Shown here: one piece after another, positions 53,471 through 64,000 of the stretch
Numbering within the stretch: the stretch's first letter is position 1
How the letters are laid out: every line of letters begins with the position of its first letter
DNA from: an uncultured delta proteobacterium
GTDB taxonomy: Bacteria; Myxococcota; Myxococcia; Myxococcales; 40CM-4-68-19
Length of the DNA stretch: 64,000 nucleotides
Direction: 5' to 3'
NCBI GenBank assembly: GCA_903911145.1
Contig: CAIWCD010000014.1
Span: forward strand, 1 to 64,000
The notes under the pieces: generated by a model
Seen by the model: only the letters and a program-made list of their open reading frames with translations
Databases searched by the model: none
What the model was told of the DNA's origin: nothing
Translations under genes and position numbers: made by a program

Positions 53471-54043
53471 ATGAGGCAAAGACCCGTGCAGCAACTCTGG
53501 GCGCCCTGGCGCGTTGAGCTGATCGAGAAGGCGGACGAGAAGCTTCCCCCGGGCTGCGTGTTCTGCACTCTGCCGCGGGCGCAGGCCGGCGATGCTGGGC
53601 GGGCGGCGCGCGACCGCGAGACGCTCGTGCTTGGAAGAACGGCGAACACCTTCGCGCTGCTCAATCGCTGGCCCTACAACAACGGGCACCTCATGGTGAT
53701 CCCGCGGCGGCACACGGCGCGCTTCGAAGATCTCTCCGCTCCGGAGTGGCAGGAGTTGAGCGAGATGTTGCGCGTCGCGACCGGCATCGTGCAGGCGGTC
53801 TATGCGCCGCACGGGATCAATGTCGGAATGAATCTCGGGCGCGGCGCCGGTGCGGGGATCCCCGATCATCTGCACTGGCATCTGGTTCCGCGCTGGAACG
53901 GTGACACCAACTTCATGCCCGTGCTCGGCGACACCAAGGTGATGATTGAGCACCTGGACGCGAGCTGGGAGCGGCTGCGACCGCAGTTTGATGCGCACTT
54001 CCACCACGGTGCTCCCGTGCGTGAGTGGGCTAGCGAGAGTTAG
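53471..54043 (+). CDS. HIT-family hydrolase/phosphorylase
   Basis: 190 residues from ATG 53471. The HIT motif HLHWHLVPRW (His-phi-His-phi-His) is complete near residues 140-150, and the preceding GMNLGRGAGAGIPDHLHWH segment and CVFCTLP Cys-x-x-Cys match the Ap4A-hydrolase/phosphorylase group of HIT proteins. These split diadenosine polyphosphates or related nucleotide substrates. The proximity to argS is common for HIT genes, since aminoacyl-tRNA synthetases generate Ap4A. Confidence 0.85.
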   Translation: MRQRPVQQLWAPWRVELIEKADEKLPPGCVFCTLPRAQAGDAGRAARDRETLVLGRTANTFALLNRWPYNNGHLMVIPRRHTARFEDLSAPEWQELSEMLRVATGIVQAVYAPHGINVGMNLGRGAGAGIPDHLHWHLVPRWNGDTNFMPVLGDTKVMIEHLDASWERLRPQFDAHFHHGAPVREWASES

Positions 54044-54052
54044 GGCGAATCC

Positions 54053-56074
54053 ATGATCAAAGAGAATGTGGCGAAGGTGATCGAAGTCGCGCTGCAGGCG
54101 TGCGTGCGTGATGGGCTGCTGCCGGCGGGTGATTACAAGGCCCAGCTCGATGCGCCCAAGCAGGCCGCGCACGGGGACTTCGCCTGCAATGCAGCGATGG
54201 TGCTGCAGAAGCAGCACGCGGCGGCGACGAACGCGGCGAAGTCGAATCCGCGCGCGCTGGCCGAGGCGATCGTCGCGCGCGTGCGCGATCCGGCGGTGCA
54301 GGCCGATCCGCAGAAGCTGCTCGCGTCGATTGAAATTGCCGGTCCGGGATTTCTCAATCTGCGGCTCGCGCACTCGGCGTGGCAGGGGGAGCTGCTCGAG
54401 ATCGCGTCGCAGGGGAAGCGCTTCGGGCGCACCAATCGCGGACAGGGCGCGAAGACGATGGTCGAGTTCGTCTCGGCCAATCCGACCGGACCGATGCACG
54501 TCGGCCACGGGCGCGGCGCGGTGCTCGGAGACACGGTGGCTTCGCTGCTCGACTGGGCGGGCTGGAGCGTCTCGCGCGAGTACTACATCAACGACGCGGG
54601 CGCGCAGGTCTTCCGGCTCGCGCACGCAGTCCTGGCGCGGGCCAGCGAGATCGCGCGCGTGGAGAGAATCGAGGGCTGTCCCGACGCCCAGCCGATCGCT
54701 CTGGATGCCGAGGATTACCAGGGCGACTACGTCAAGGACGTCGCGCGCGCGTGGCTGCTCTCTCTGCCGGTGAGCGAGCGGGCGGCTGCGCTCGCGAGGC
54801 CGTTCGAGGAGCAGAAGGAGCCGCTACGGAAGTTCTCCACCGAGTGGGTCCGCACGCATCTCATCGAGACGGATCTGCAGCTCTTCAACATCAAGTTCGA
54901 CGTCTGGTTCAGCGAGAAGACGTTGCACGATCAGGGCGCGATCGAGGCGGCCGTCGAGGCGCTGCGCGCGCAGGGCGTGCTCGCGGAGGAGATCCTCGAG
55001 AAGCCGGCCGACGCGAAGAAGGCGGAGAAGACGGCGAAGGCAACGGCGACGCACGAGAGCGGGGCGAAGGCGCCGATGGTTGGTACACCAAATATTGGTA
55101 CGCCGAATATTGGCACTCAAAGCATTTTGGCGACGAGCGAATCGGTCGTGCAGCACGACGACGAAGACGCACCGCTCGGCAAGCCGCTTCTGGTGATGAA
55201 GACCACGCGCTTCGGCGACGATCGCGATCGCCCGCTCTTCAAGACCAGCGGCGAGCCGACCTATTTCGCGGCCGATGTCGCGTACCACTGGGACAAGCTG
55301 CAGCGCGGCTACAAGCGGCTCGTCAATGTCTGGGGCGCCGATCACGGCGGCTACGTGTCGCGCATGAAGGCCGCCGTGCAGTCGATGGGCGGCGAGCTCG
55401 AGGTGATCCTCTTCCAGCTCGTGAATCTGATGAAGGACGGACAGCCGTTCAAGATGAGCAAGCGGGCGGCGAACTTCGTCACGCTGCGCGAGTTGCTCGA
55501 GGAGGCGGGGCCGGACGCGACGCGCTTCTTCTTCCTGCAGCGGCGCGGCGACATGGCGGTCGACTTCGACCTCGATCTCGCGAAGAAGCGGTCGAGCGAC
55601 AACCCGGTCTTCTATGTGCAGTACGGGCACGCGCGTTGCGCAGGCATGCTGCTCAAGGCGGCCGAGTCTCCGGTGGGAGCGCGTGCTCTCGCTCGTCTCG
55701 AGGCGGCGCGTGGCGACGAGGCCGCGCTGCGCACGTTGCTTGCTGCGCTCACGCTTCCCGAAGAGCTGCAGATCGTGCAGCGGCTGATGACCTTCCCCGA
55801 TGTCGTCGCGGGCGCGGCGGAGGCGTTCGAGCCGCATCGGATCGTCTTCTATCTGCAAGAAACGATCGCGCAGTTCCACTCCTACTACTCGAAGTACAAG
55901 AAGACCGAGCGCGTGGTCGGCGACGATGAGAACAAGAGCGCAGCGCGGCTCTTCCTCGTCAGCCAGGTCAAGCAGGTCCTCTTCAATGCGCTCACGCTGC
56001 TCGGCGTTTCGGCGCCGGAGCGGATGGACGCGGACCGCGAGGAGGATGAGCGGGACGAGGGCGCGACGGCTTAG
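54053..56074 (+). CDS. argS: Arginyl-tRNA synthetase with an unusual insertion
   Basis: 673 residues from ATG 54053, about 100 longer than typical ArgRS. Class I signatures are present: ANPTGPMHVGHGRGAVLGD (HIGH-type) near residue 150 and FKMSKRAANFVTL (KMSKS-type) near 466. The extra length is an insertion of about 60 residues between VLAEEILEKP and LVMKTTRFGDDRDR, rich in Ala/Lys and containing a tandem GTPNIGTPNIGTQ motif encoded by 15-bp repeats around 55,082-55,126. The anticodon-binding C-terminus (VVGDDENKSAARLFLVSQV) is normal. The insertion lies outside the active site and is probably a solvent-exposed loop. Confidence 0.95.
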   Translation: MIKENVAKVIEVALQACVRDGLLPAGDYKAQLDAPKQAAHGDFACNAAMVLQKQHAAATNAAKSNPRALAEAIVARVRDPAVQADPQKLLASIEIAGPGFLNLRLAHSAWQGELLEIASQGKRFGRTNRGQGAKTMVEFVSANPTGPMHVGHGRGAVLGDTVASLLDWAGWSVSREYYINDAGAQVFRLAHAVLARASEIARVERIEGCPDAQPIALDAEDYQGDYVKDVARAWLLSLPVSERAAALARPFEEQKEPLRKFSTEWVRTHLIETDLQLFNIKFDVWFSEKTLHDQGAIEAAVEALRAQGVLAEEILEKPADAKKAEKTAKATATHESGAKAPMVGTPNIGTPNIGTQSILATSESVVQHDDEDAPLGKPLLVMKTTRFGDDRDRPLFKTSGEPTYFAADVAYHWDKLQRGYKRLVNVWGADHGGYVSRMKAAVQSMGGELEVILFQLVNLMKDGQPFKMSKRAANFVTLRELLEEAGPDATRFFFLQRRGDMAVDFDLDLAKKRSSDNPVFYVQYGHARCAGMLLKAAESPVGARALARLEAARGDEAALRTLLAALTLPEELQIVQRLMTFPDVVAGAAEAFEPHRIVFYLQETIAQFHSYYSKYKKTERVVGDDENKSAARLFLVSQVKQVLFNALTLLGVSAPERMDADREEDERDEGATA

Positions 56075-56125
56075 TGCGCGGTCTGAAACTGGCGGACGCT
56101 TGAGGGCCGTTGTACATCGGCTCTC

Positions 56126-56887
56126 GTGAGCGGCGACGCGAGACGGGAAGAGAAGGTCGAGTTGTCGCTGGAGCAGCGGCAGGTGTCGATCCTCGCGGTT
56201 TCTGCGCTCATCCTCCTCGGCGTCGTCTTTGCGCTCGGCGTTCTCGTCGGCCGCCAGCTTGCTTCGGCGGCGATCGGTGCTCCGTCGCAACCTCCCGTCG
56301 GGGATCTTCGCGCGCTCGATGCAGCGAAGCCCGCGCCGCCTCCTGCGCCGGTTGCTGCGCCGATCGTTCCCAGCGCACCGACGCTCGCTCCCGCTCCCAG
56401 TGCGGCTGCGAGCACCACAGCTCCTGTTCCTTCTGCGCCACCACCCGCTGCCGCCAAGCCCGCTGCGGTCGCCGCCGAGCACGCGACCGCCGCGCCGAGC
56501 CGCGAGGAGCTTGAGCAGATTGCAAACGATGATGAGGTTGCAGTCGTGCCGGCACCAAAGACCGCCGTGGTCGCCGCGGCGCCGAAAACCGTGACGGTCG
56601 CTGCCCCGAAGGAGCCGCAAACGCCGCTGCCGCCGCCTCCGGCGAAGCTGGGAAAATTCACTGTGCAGCTCGGTTCGACGACCGACCGCAAGGACGCGCA
56701 GCGGCTCGAAGCGCGCGCGCGTGGGCTGGGCCTCAAGCCGTACATCACCGCCGCTCACCTCGGCGCGAAGGGGACCTGGTATCGCGTGCGCGCAGGCGCG
56801 TTCGAGAAGCGCGATGAGGCGACTGCGTATCAGAAGGACGTCGAGCGCGAGCTCCACTGCAACTCTACCGTCATGCCCTCGAACTAG
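56126..56887 (+). CDS. SPOR-domain protein
   Basis: 253 residues from GTG 56126. A single membrane helix (VSALILLGVVFALGVLVGRQ) near residues 24-43 is followed by a proline/alanine-rich linker of about 130 residues. The C-terminal 75 residues form a SPOR domain: FTVQLGSTTDRKDAQRL, an AARAGG-type second copy with WYRVRAGAFEKRDEAT, and a short C-terminal helix. SPOR domains bind denuded peptidoglycan at the division site, so it is a division or cell-wall protein. Confidence 0.9.
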   Translation: MSGDARREEKVELSLEQRQVSILAVSALILLGVVFALGVLVGRQLASAAIGAPSQPPVGDLRALDAAKPAPPPAPVAAPIVPSAPTLAPAPSAAASTTAPVPSAPPPAAAKPAAVAAEHATAAPSREELEQIANDDEVAVVPAPKTAVVAAAPKTVTVAAPKEPQTPLPPPPAKLGKFTVQLGSTTDRKDAQRLEARARGLGLKPYITAAHLGAKGTWYRVRAGAFEKRDEATAYQKDVERELHCNSTVMPSN

Positions 56888-56908
56888 CGGCCGCTCATCG
56901 ACGCCGCT

Positions 56909-57292
56909 GTGAAAGTCACCATGCCGCATACGAAAGTCGCCCGCGTCGAGAAGCCCTGGGGGCACGAGCTGATCTGGGCGCGCACCGAGCGCTATGTGGG
57001 AAAAATTCTCCACATCAAGGCCGGGCACGCGCTGAGCCTGCAGTACCACCAGGTCAAGGACGAGACCGTGCATGTGCTCGCCGGGCAGATGCGCTTCGTC
57101 TTCGGCGCGAGCGAGAGCGAGATGACCGAGCAGCTGCTCAATCCGGGCGACTCGTTCCGCATCACGCCGCTGTTGCGCCACCGGATGATCGCGGTGAGCG
57201 ACTGCGACATTCTCGAGGCGAGCACGCCTGAACTCGACGACGTCGTGCGGCTCGAAGATCGCTACGGCCGCGGCGGGACCTCCGCGCCTTGA
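56909..57292 (+). CDS. Small cupin protein (phosphomannose-isomerase type II-like)
   Basis: 127 residues from GTG 56909. A single cupin barrel is visible: KPWGHELIWA, the metal motif GHALSLQYHQVKDETVHVL (two His and Glu), and a second motif in NPGDSFRITPLLRHRMIAV with a His. This is the layout of the C-terminal cupin of mannose-6-phosphate isomerase type II and related sugar-binding cupins. The stand-alone form may bind a sugar phosphate or be an isomerase. Confidence 0.8.
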   Translation: MKVTMPHTKVARVEKPWGHELIWARTERYVGKILHIKAGHALSLQYHQVKDETVHVLAGQMRFVFGASESEMTEQLLNPGDSFRITPLLRHRMIAVSDCDILEASTPELDDVVRLEDRYGRGGTSAP

Positions 57293-57348
57293 ACAGTCGG
57301 GCGTCTGCAGGCTCGTAACGAAATCCGAGTTCGTGCATCTACTGCCGC

Positions 57349-58371
57349 ATGGCCAACGACTATCGCAAGCCGGGCGACGAGGAACTGCAACGCACGCTGA
57401 CTCCGCTGCAGTACGAGGTCACGCAGCGCGACGCCACCGAGCCGCCATTTCGCAATCTCTATTGGGACAACCACGAGGCTGGTCTCTACGTCGACGTCAC
57501 GACGGGCGAGCCGCTGTTCTCCTCGCGCGACAAGTTCGATTCAGGCACGGGCTGGCCAAGCTTCACGCGGCCCGTGGAGGTCGCGCGCATCACGACGAAG
57601 AGCGACGGCAAGCTCTTCATGCGGCGTACCGAGGTCCGCTCCCGCGTTGGAGATTCGCATCTCGGCCACGTCTTCGAGGATGGTCCGGGCCCGGATGGCC
57701 TGCGCTACTGCATCAACTCTGCGTCGCTGCGCTTCGTCCCCGCCGCCGGGCTCGATGGTGCGGGATATGGCGCGTATATCAACCAAGTATCAGCGGAAAG
57801 CGAATACGCGGGTGCCGCCGAGAACGCCTGCTCGATTCCAAGGGAGGGCGCGGCGAGCTGCAGCGCCACTCTGGAAACGGCCATTGTTGCCGGCGGCTGC
57901 TTCTGGGGAATGGAGGAATTGCTGCGCGCCATTCCCGGTGTGATCGATACCGAAGTTGGATATATCGGCGGCAATACCGAGAAGCCCGAATATCGCGACG
58001 TCAAGACCGGGCGCACGGGGCACGCGGAGGCGGTGCGCATCACGTTCGATCCCGCGCGCCTCTCGTTCGCGACGCTGCTGCGCGACTGGTTCTTCCGCAT
58101 GCACGACCCGAGCACGCCCGACCGACAGGGCAACGACATCGGCACGCAATATCGCTCGGCCATCTTTGTCACCTCGCCCGAGCAGGAGCGCGTCGCGAAG
58201 GAAGTGCGCGCGAGCGTCGATGCCTCGGGCGAGTGGCGCAGCGCGGTCGTCACCCAGATCGCCCCGGCGGGGCCGTTCACGCGCGCCGAGGAGTATCACC
58301 AGAAGTATCTGGTGAAGAATCCGGGCGGATATAGCTGCCATTACATGCGGCCCCCCGGACAGAAGGCGTGA
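57349..58371 (+). CDS. msrBA: Fused methionine sulfoxide reductase MsrB-MsrA
   Basis: 340 residues from ATG 57349. The first 145 residues are Msr[13 protein letters not shown] and the catalytic Cys in [12 protein letters not shown]; the usual zinc CxxC pairs are replaced ([11 protein letters not shown]), as in the zinc-free PilB type. Residues about 175-330 are MsrA with the catalytic [11 protein letters not shown] (Cys near residue 184) and [13 protein letters not shown]. Together they reduce R- and S-methionine sulfoxide in proteins. The order B then A is the reverse of many fusions. Overlap of 4 bases with the next gene ties it to free-methionine sulfoxide repair. Confidence 0.95.
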   Translation: MANDYRKPGDEELQRTLTPLQYEVTQRDATEPPFRNLYWDNHEAGLYVDVTTGEPLFSSRDKFDSGTGWPSFTRPVEVARITTKSDGKLFMRRTEVRSRVGDSHLGHVFEDGPGPDGLRYCINSASLRFVPAAGLDGAGYGAYINQVSAESEYAGAAENACSIPREGAASCSATLETAIVAGGCFWGMEELLRAIPGVIDTEVGYIGGNTEKPEYRDVKTGRTGHAEAVRITFDPARLSFATLLRDWFFRMHDPSTPDRQGNDIGTQYRSAIFVTSPEQERVAKEVRASVDASGEWRSAVVTQIAPAGPFTRAEEYHQKYLVKNPGGYSCHYMRPPGQKA

Positions 58372-58901
58372 GCGAGGGAATTCTCCTCGAGCGCGTGGAG
58401 CGAGGAACGCTTCTCGCCGAAGAGGCGAGGCTCGCCCGATTCGCGCAGGCGCAGCCGCAGATTCTTTCCATCCTCGAGGGAGAGCGCGATCCGATCACGC
58501 TGCAGGCGACGCTCGCGTGTCTGCTGTTCGAGCTCTTCGCCCAGGCAAGCTTCGTCGGCTTCTATCGTCGTGTCTCGGCCACGACGCTCGCCGTCGGCCC
58601 CTATCAAGGCCCGATGGGTTGCCTGCGGATCGACCTTGCTCGCGGCGTCTGCGGCGCCTGCGCGACCACGGGGAAGACGCTGCTGGTTCCCGATGTGCAC
58701 GCCTTCCCGGGTCACATCTCCTGCGATGCAGGCGCGCGCTCCGAACTGGTGCTGCCTGTGTTTGCTGGGCGCGAGGTTCGCGCCGTGCTCGATCTCGACT
58801 CGCGCCTTCTGGGCGCGTTCTCGTCTGCCGAGGCCGCGCTGCTCGAGAGGTTGCTGGCGACGCTGTTCAACGACACGATCGGTTGGCCCGCGCTGCTGTA
58901 G
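58368..58901 (+). CDS. msrC: Free methionine-(R)-sulfoxide reductase (GAF domain)
   Basis: 177 residues from GTG 58368, 4-base overlap with msrBA. The GAF fold carries the fRMsr pattern: [62 protein letters not shown] and AVLDLDS. The three Cys near residues 86, 96 and 120 match the redox set of this enzyme, with an additional Cys at GAC. It reduces free methionine-(R)-sulfoxide, complementing the protein-bound activities of its upstream partner. Confidence 0.88.
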   Translation: MSEGILLERVERGTLLAEEARLARFAQAQPQILSILEGERDPITLQATLACLLFELFAQASFVGFYRRVSATTLAVGPYQGPMGCLRIDLARGVCGACATTGKTLLVPDVHAFPGHISCDAGARSELVLPVFAGREVRAVLDLDSRLLGAFSSAEAALLERLLATLFNDTIGWPALL

Positions 58902-58926
58902 GGCGAAACGCGCCTCGCGCGAAGCT

Positions 58927-59625
58927 CTACTTCTTGCCCGCCTTGTCCGCCGGCTTATCCCCAGCCTTCTCGTCAGGCTTGTCCGCCGGCTTGTCCGCGA
59001 CCTTGGGCGCCGGGCTGTCGTCCCCGTCTTCGCTCTTCGCCTTGATCCAGTGATCGACCAGGCCATCGCCGTCGATGTCCTCTCCAATGCGCGAGAGCTT
59101 GCCGGCCTCATAATATTCCCAGGTGTCGATCTTCCCGTTGCCCTTGGTATCCCTCTCGACACGGACCTTCTTGCCGCCCTCATAATATCCGGTCGCGTCG
59201 GGCTTCTCGCGGTGGGTCTGGTACATCTCCTTGCGCACGAGCACGCCGTGCTCATAGAGGTCGATCACGTCCGGCTTGCCGTCGAAGTCGAGGTCGTAGA
59301 TCTCCTTCGTCCTCGTTCCATCGTCGTCATAGAACGTCGTCAGATCGACCTTGCCGTCGAAGTTGGTGTCGAGTTCTCGCTCGATCATCACCTCGTGCGT
59401 CTGCCCCTCGGCGCCAGGCATGACCTTGAACGTCTTCCAATCGTCCGCCTTGCCATCGCGGTTGAGATCGTAGGTGCGGATGACGAGCTCCCCTCGAGTC
59501 TCGACCGTAGGCTCAAGGCCCTCCGGCGCGGCGTTGGCCTTGCTCTCGGGCGCATGCGCGCAAGCGAGCGAGACCAGCAGTGAAGAGACGAGTGCGAGCG
59601 TGGCGGCGAGACGGAACGAGCGCAT
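58927..59625 (-). CDS. Lipoprotein with EF-hand-like calcium-binding repeats
   Basis: 232 residues from ATG 59625 (the longer frame to 59688 lacks a signal-like start). A lipoprotein signal ends LLVSLAC. The mature part has five DxxxDGxxD loops: DLNRDGKADDW, DTNFDGKVDLTTFY, DLDFDGKPDVIDLY, DTKGNGKIDTWEYY and DIDGDGLVDHW, each followed by an aromatic strand, the thrombospondin-3/dockerin-like calcium repeat pattern. The C-terminus is a Lys/Asp/Pro low-complexity tail. A calcium-stiffened surface protein is likely. Confidence 0.8.
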   Translation of the reverse strand: MRSFRLAATLALVSSLLVSLACAHAPESKANAAPEGLEPTVETRGELVIRTYDLNRDGKADDWKTFKVMPGAEGQTHEVMIERELDTNFDGKVDLTTFYDDDGTRTKEIYDLDFDGKPDVIDLYEHGVLVRKEMYQTHREKPDATGYYEGGKKVRVERDTKGNGKIDTWEYYEAGKLSRIGEDIDGDGLVDHWIKAKSEDGDDSPAPKVADKPADKPDEKAGDKPADKAGKK

Positions 59626-59736
59626 GCGCAGGACTCTAGCAGGCAGTTGGCCCGCTGCCGCTTCACAATTGACGCATCCAGGCCGCACGACTAGTTTGCG
59701 CCGCCCTCGCTCTGCCTCTTGCTGGAGTTCTCTACG

Positions 59737-60675
59737 ATGCGCGTCGCAGTCCTTGGCGGAGCCGGATTTGTCGGGTCACACCTCGTGGACAAGCTGCTCT
59801 CGCGCGGTGACGAGGTGGTGGCGGTCGATAATTTCGCGACCTCGGGTCCGCGCAATCTGGCGCATCTCGCAGGCCACCCGCGCTTCCAGTTTCTCGAGTG
59901 GGACGTCTGTGCGCCGATCCCGCTGACGGGCAAGTTCGGCATCGTCTTCAACATGGCCTCGCCCGCGTCGCCCTTCGACTACGCGCGCCTTCCGCTCGAG
60001 ACGATGGACGTCGGCTCGCTCGGCACGCGCAACGGCCTCGAACTCGCGCGCCGCTCTGGCGCGGTCTTTCTGATGGCCTCGACGAGCGAGATCTACGGCG
60101 ACCCGCTCGTGCATCCGCAGCGCGAGGACTACTACGGCAACGTCAACACCGTCGGCGCCCGCTCCTGCTACGACGAGGCCAAGCGCTTCTCCGAGGCGCT
60201 GACCTCGACCTACGCGACCGTGCACAAGACGCCCGTGCGCATCGCGCGGATCTTCAATACGTACGGCCCGCGCATGCGCGAAGAGGATGGGCGCGTCATT
60301 CCCGCGTTCGTCGGACAGGCGCTCGACGGAAAAGATTTCACCGTCTTCGGCGATGGCTCGCAGACCCGCTCGTTCTGCTACGTCGACGATCTCGTCGCGG
60401 GTCTGATCGCTCTCTGCGAGAAGGGCGACAGTATGCCGGTCAATCTCGGCAACCCGAACGAGATGACGCTCATTGAGCTCGCCGATGCTGTGCGCAAGGT
60501 GGCAGGCCGGGGCGGCAAGGTCGTGAGCACGCGTCCTCTCCCGCAGAACGATCCGAAGCAGCGCAAGCCGGACATCGCGCGCGCCAAAGCGCTGCTGGGC
60601 TGGGAGCCGCAGATCTCGCTCGAAGAAGGGCTCTTGCCGACCATCGAGTGGTATCGGGCGCGGCGCGCGAAGTAG
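59737..60675 (+). CDS. UDP-glucuronate decarboxylase-like NAD-dependent epimerase/dehydratase
   Basis: 312 residues from ATG 59737 (18 bases inside the longest frame, chosen because the fold starts immediately). The Rossmann GGAGFVGSHLVDKLL is followed by the short-chain catalytic STSEIYGDP and Tyr-xxx-Lys in YDEAKRFSEAL (near residue 150). Further UXS-type segments are RIFNTYGPRM, GDGSQTRSFCYVDDLVAG and NDPKQRKPDIARAK. It probably converts UDP-glucuronate to UDP-xylose for surface glycans; a related sugar-nucleotide reaction is the alternative. Confidence 0.85.
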   Translation: MRVAVLGGAGFVGSHLVDKLLSRGDEVVAVDNFATSGPRNLAHLAGHPRFQFLEWDVCAPIPLTGKFGIVFNMASPASPFDYARLPLETMDVGSLGTRNGLELARRSGAVFLMASTSEIYGDPLVHPQREDYYGNVNTVGARSCYDEAKRFSEALTSTYATVHKTPVRIARIFNTYGPRMREEDGRVIPAFVGQALDGKDFTVFGDGSQTRSFCYVDDLVAGLIALCEKGDSMPVNLGNPNEMTLIELADAVRKVAGRGGKVVSTRPLPQNDPKQRKPDIARAKALLGWEPQISLEEGLLPTIEWYRARRAK

Positions 60676-60687
60676 CGCCTCCAGCGA

Positions 60688-61998
60688 TTACAGTCCGAGC
60701 AGCGACGCCTTCGGGATGCGCACGTAATAGGCGGGCCCGTTGGGATATGAGTTTGAATCGCCGGATATCACCACGATATCGAGATATCCCTCGTCGGAGC
60801 GCGTTCCTCCTCGAGGCGCGGCGAGATAGGGATATCCTCCGAGGATCGGCCCGGGGAAATCAATCTTCGCGCTCGTGGCGCCGTTGAGCGCGCGTATGAA
60901 GAGCGAATCCCAGGTCTGGCAGAGCGTGAACATGCGCCCGCCGCTTTCAAACAGCCGCATCCAGTTGCAGCTGCCATCGGGCATTGCGAGTGAACTCGCG
61001 CTCCACGCGCCGTTGCGCAGCACATCGTGGCGCATCGAGGTGGTGAACGAGCCAACGGTTGGATCGAGAAACTCCGCGGTGACGACGTGCACGCTGCCGT
61101 CTTCGGCTTGATAGAAATCGCTCGTCTGCAGGAGCGTGAGACGTTGCGATGCAAGCGGATCGCCGCTCAGATCGATCAGCGCGTGCTGCGTCCAGTTCGA
61201 ATCGTGCTCTTCGAAGTATCGAACCATCTGATAGCGATTGCTCCGCCGATTGCCATATGCAGGCCCCGCGTCCTCGACGAGATCGTCCTGGATCGCGAGT
61301 TGGGCGAGGCCGCCATCTGTGAGTGGCAATAGATAGGCGTAATAGAAATCGTGACCGAGTCGGGTTCCCGCAAGCGAGCGCGTCCATCGTGCGTCGCCCG
61401 TGGCGTGTTGGTAGAGAACCTCCGTCTGCCCCTCGGATGTCGATACATCGAGACCAAATCCTGCATAGAGCGTGTCATCGGGACCGATCGCGCCTCCGAC
61501 GCGGATATTGACCGTCTCGTCGCCGCCGTCGTTGTCGATCGCCGTCTCCTCGGTGAAGGCCGTGATGTCGTTGGGCGCCGCGAAGGTGTAGTGGCGGAGC
61601 GCGCCGACCGAGTCGTTGGTGGACATATCGGCCGCTTCAAAGACGAGAGCGTGAATCGCGCCGGCCGCGTCGACGAGAAGATTTCCCGGGCGCGAGGTGG
61701 GAAGCGCCGCACCCGGTGTCCAGGGAGCGTCGCCGAGCTTCTGATAGAGCGCGAATTCGAGCGGCGTGCCGGCCGGGAAATCGTTCTTGATGACGTAGGT
61801 GACGACGCGATTGCCGCGGCGCACGAGCTTGGTCTGGTTGTATCCCCACCAGGTTCCATTGAACTGGTTGACGCTCCCGGGAAGTGGCTCGACGAGGACG
61901 CCCGGCAACGCGACGGTCGAGTGGCAGGCCGAGACGAGTCCGAGCGCGAGCAGCAGAGCGGCGCGCGTCAACGCTGCGCGGAAGACGACGGTGCACAT
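60688..61998 (-). CDS. Large lipoprotein of unknown function, beta-propeller-like
   Basis: 436 residues from ATG 61998 (the longer frame to 62067 has no signal at its start). The signal peptide ends LGLVSAC. The body is beta-rich with repeated blade-like units (YAGFGLDVSTSEGQTEVLYQ, TDGGLAQLAIQDDLVE, HALIDLSGDPLASQRLTLLQ), suggesting a beta-propeller. No family recognised. It is convergent with the UDP-glucuronate decarboxylase-like gene and divergent from lepA; a 115-base spacer separates it from lepA. Confidence 0.7.
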   Translation of the reverse strand: MCTVVFRAALTRAALLLALGLVSACHSTVALPGVLVEPLPGSVNQFNGTWWGYNQTKLVRRGNRVVTYVIKNDFPAGTPLEFALYQKLGDAPWTPGAALPTSRPGNLLVDAAGAIHALVFEAADMSTNDSVGALRHYTFAAPNDITAFTEETAIDNDGGDETVNIRVGGAIGPDDTLYAGFGLDVSTSEGQTEVLYQHATGDARWTRSLAGTRLGHDFYYAYLLPLTDGGLAQLAIQDDLVEDAGPAYGNRRSNRYQMVRYFEEHDSNWTQHALIDLSGDPLASQRLTLLQTSDFYQAEDGSVHVVTAEFLDPTVGSFTTSMRHDVLRNGAWSASSLAMPDGSCNWMRLFESGGRMFTLCQTWDSLFIRALNGATSAKIDFPGPILGGYPYLAAPRGGTRSDEGYLDIVVISGDSNSYPNGPAYYVRIPKASLLGL

Positions 61999-62113
61999 CC
62001 GCGGACGATGAACCAACGGTTCGTTGCGCGCCACCGCGATCTGCGCGAGCAACCCAGCGCCGCGCACGTCGTTGCACCGCCTCTCCCGCGCGTGCTAGAC
62101 CGCGCCCTCCCGA

Positions 62114-63919
<1,806 letters not shown>

Positions 63920-63929
63920 AGGGGCGCGT

Positions 63930-64000
63930 GGCGAATTCGGAGGAAGCGAAGCAGATCGCCGAGGAGCGCCACGAGGCCGCGTTGGTTGCCGCTTCCGACG
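63930..64000 (+). CDS. Start of a downstream gene (partial)
   Basis: GTG 63930 follows GAGGGG by 3 bases and opens a frame of 23 codons, Glu/Ala-rich (MANSEEAKQIAEERHEAALV), that leaves the window. The gene directly after lepA is often the signal peptidase gene lepB; too little is present to say so. Confidence 0.45.

Noticed and set aside
54824-57181. Leftward frame opposite argS and the SPOR gene
   Set aside because: Typical GC-rich antisense frame; motifs of ArgRS and SPOR are on the plus strand.

Overview
The window is GC-rich DNA with strong GC3 bias. It carries many large cysteine-rich or Ig-like lipoproteins, a DUF2381-type protein, a Hanks-type kinase and a roadblock protein. This points to a myxobacterium-like organism (Myxococcota); I cannot place it to family. 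It divides into two unlike halves.

Positions 1 to about 18,461 look like the right end of an integrative, probably conjugative, element. The strongest evidence is the boundary. At 18,412-18,461 there is only the 3' half of a glycine tRNA (anticodon arm, T arm, acceptor strand and CCA), with no 5' half, followed at once by a rho-independent terminator. That is what an element inserted in a tRNA-Gly(GCC) gene leaves at its far end. Inside this boundary lie a small excisionase-like HTH gene, a VapBC pair, a two-gene nucleotidyltransferase module, an AbiE-type toxin-antitoxin pair, an Abi_C-type abortive infection gene, and at the far left a cluster in type IV secretion order (unknown, VirB6/TrbL-like, VirB8-like, DUF2381 in the VirB9 place, VirB10-like). 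The VirB10-like protein (3,263-5,521) is the most striking gene: its cytoplasmic part is a complete serine/threonine kinase joined through one membrane helix to a VirB10-like C-terminus. Right after it come a giant Ig-like lipoprotein, a collagen-like lipoprotein, a small membrane protein and a beta-barrel-like protein that may form the outer surface of the same machine. No integrase, relaxase or coupling protein is in the window.

Positions 18,467-64,000 read as resident chromosome. They hold small exported proteins and a lipase-like lipoprotein (18.7-25.0 kb); a ClC channel and two polytopic membrane proteins (25.1-30.3 kb); a frameshifted DUF218-type gene, a protoporphyrinogen-oxidase-like flavoprotein and a DksA/TraR zinc-finger protein (31.2-34.5 kb); two huge paralogous cysteine-rich lipoproteins (35.2-42.4 kb); a TetR/MaoC pair sharing an operator (42.5-44.0 kb); and two very large low-complexity proteins, one with two coding tandem-repeat arrays and one with extreme charge-segregated helix (44.1-50.6 kb). 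From 50.6 kb on housekeeping genes dominate: astB, sppA, a HIT protein, argS with an unusual insertion, a SPOR protein, a methionine-sulfoxide repair pair (MsrB-MsrA fusion plus free-methionine sulfoxide reductase), a UDP-glucuronate decarboxylase-like gene and lepA.

Functions are assigned by motif reading only, with no database search. Starts are often GTG or TTG, and several were moved inward from the longest frame where a signal peptide or ribosome binding site favoured it.
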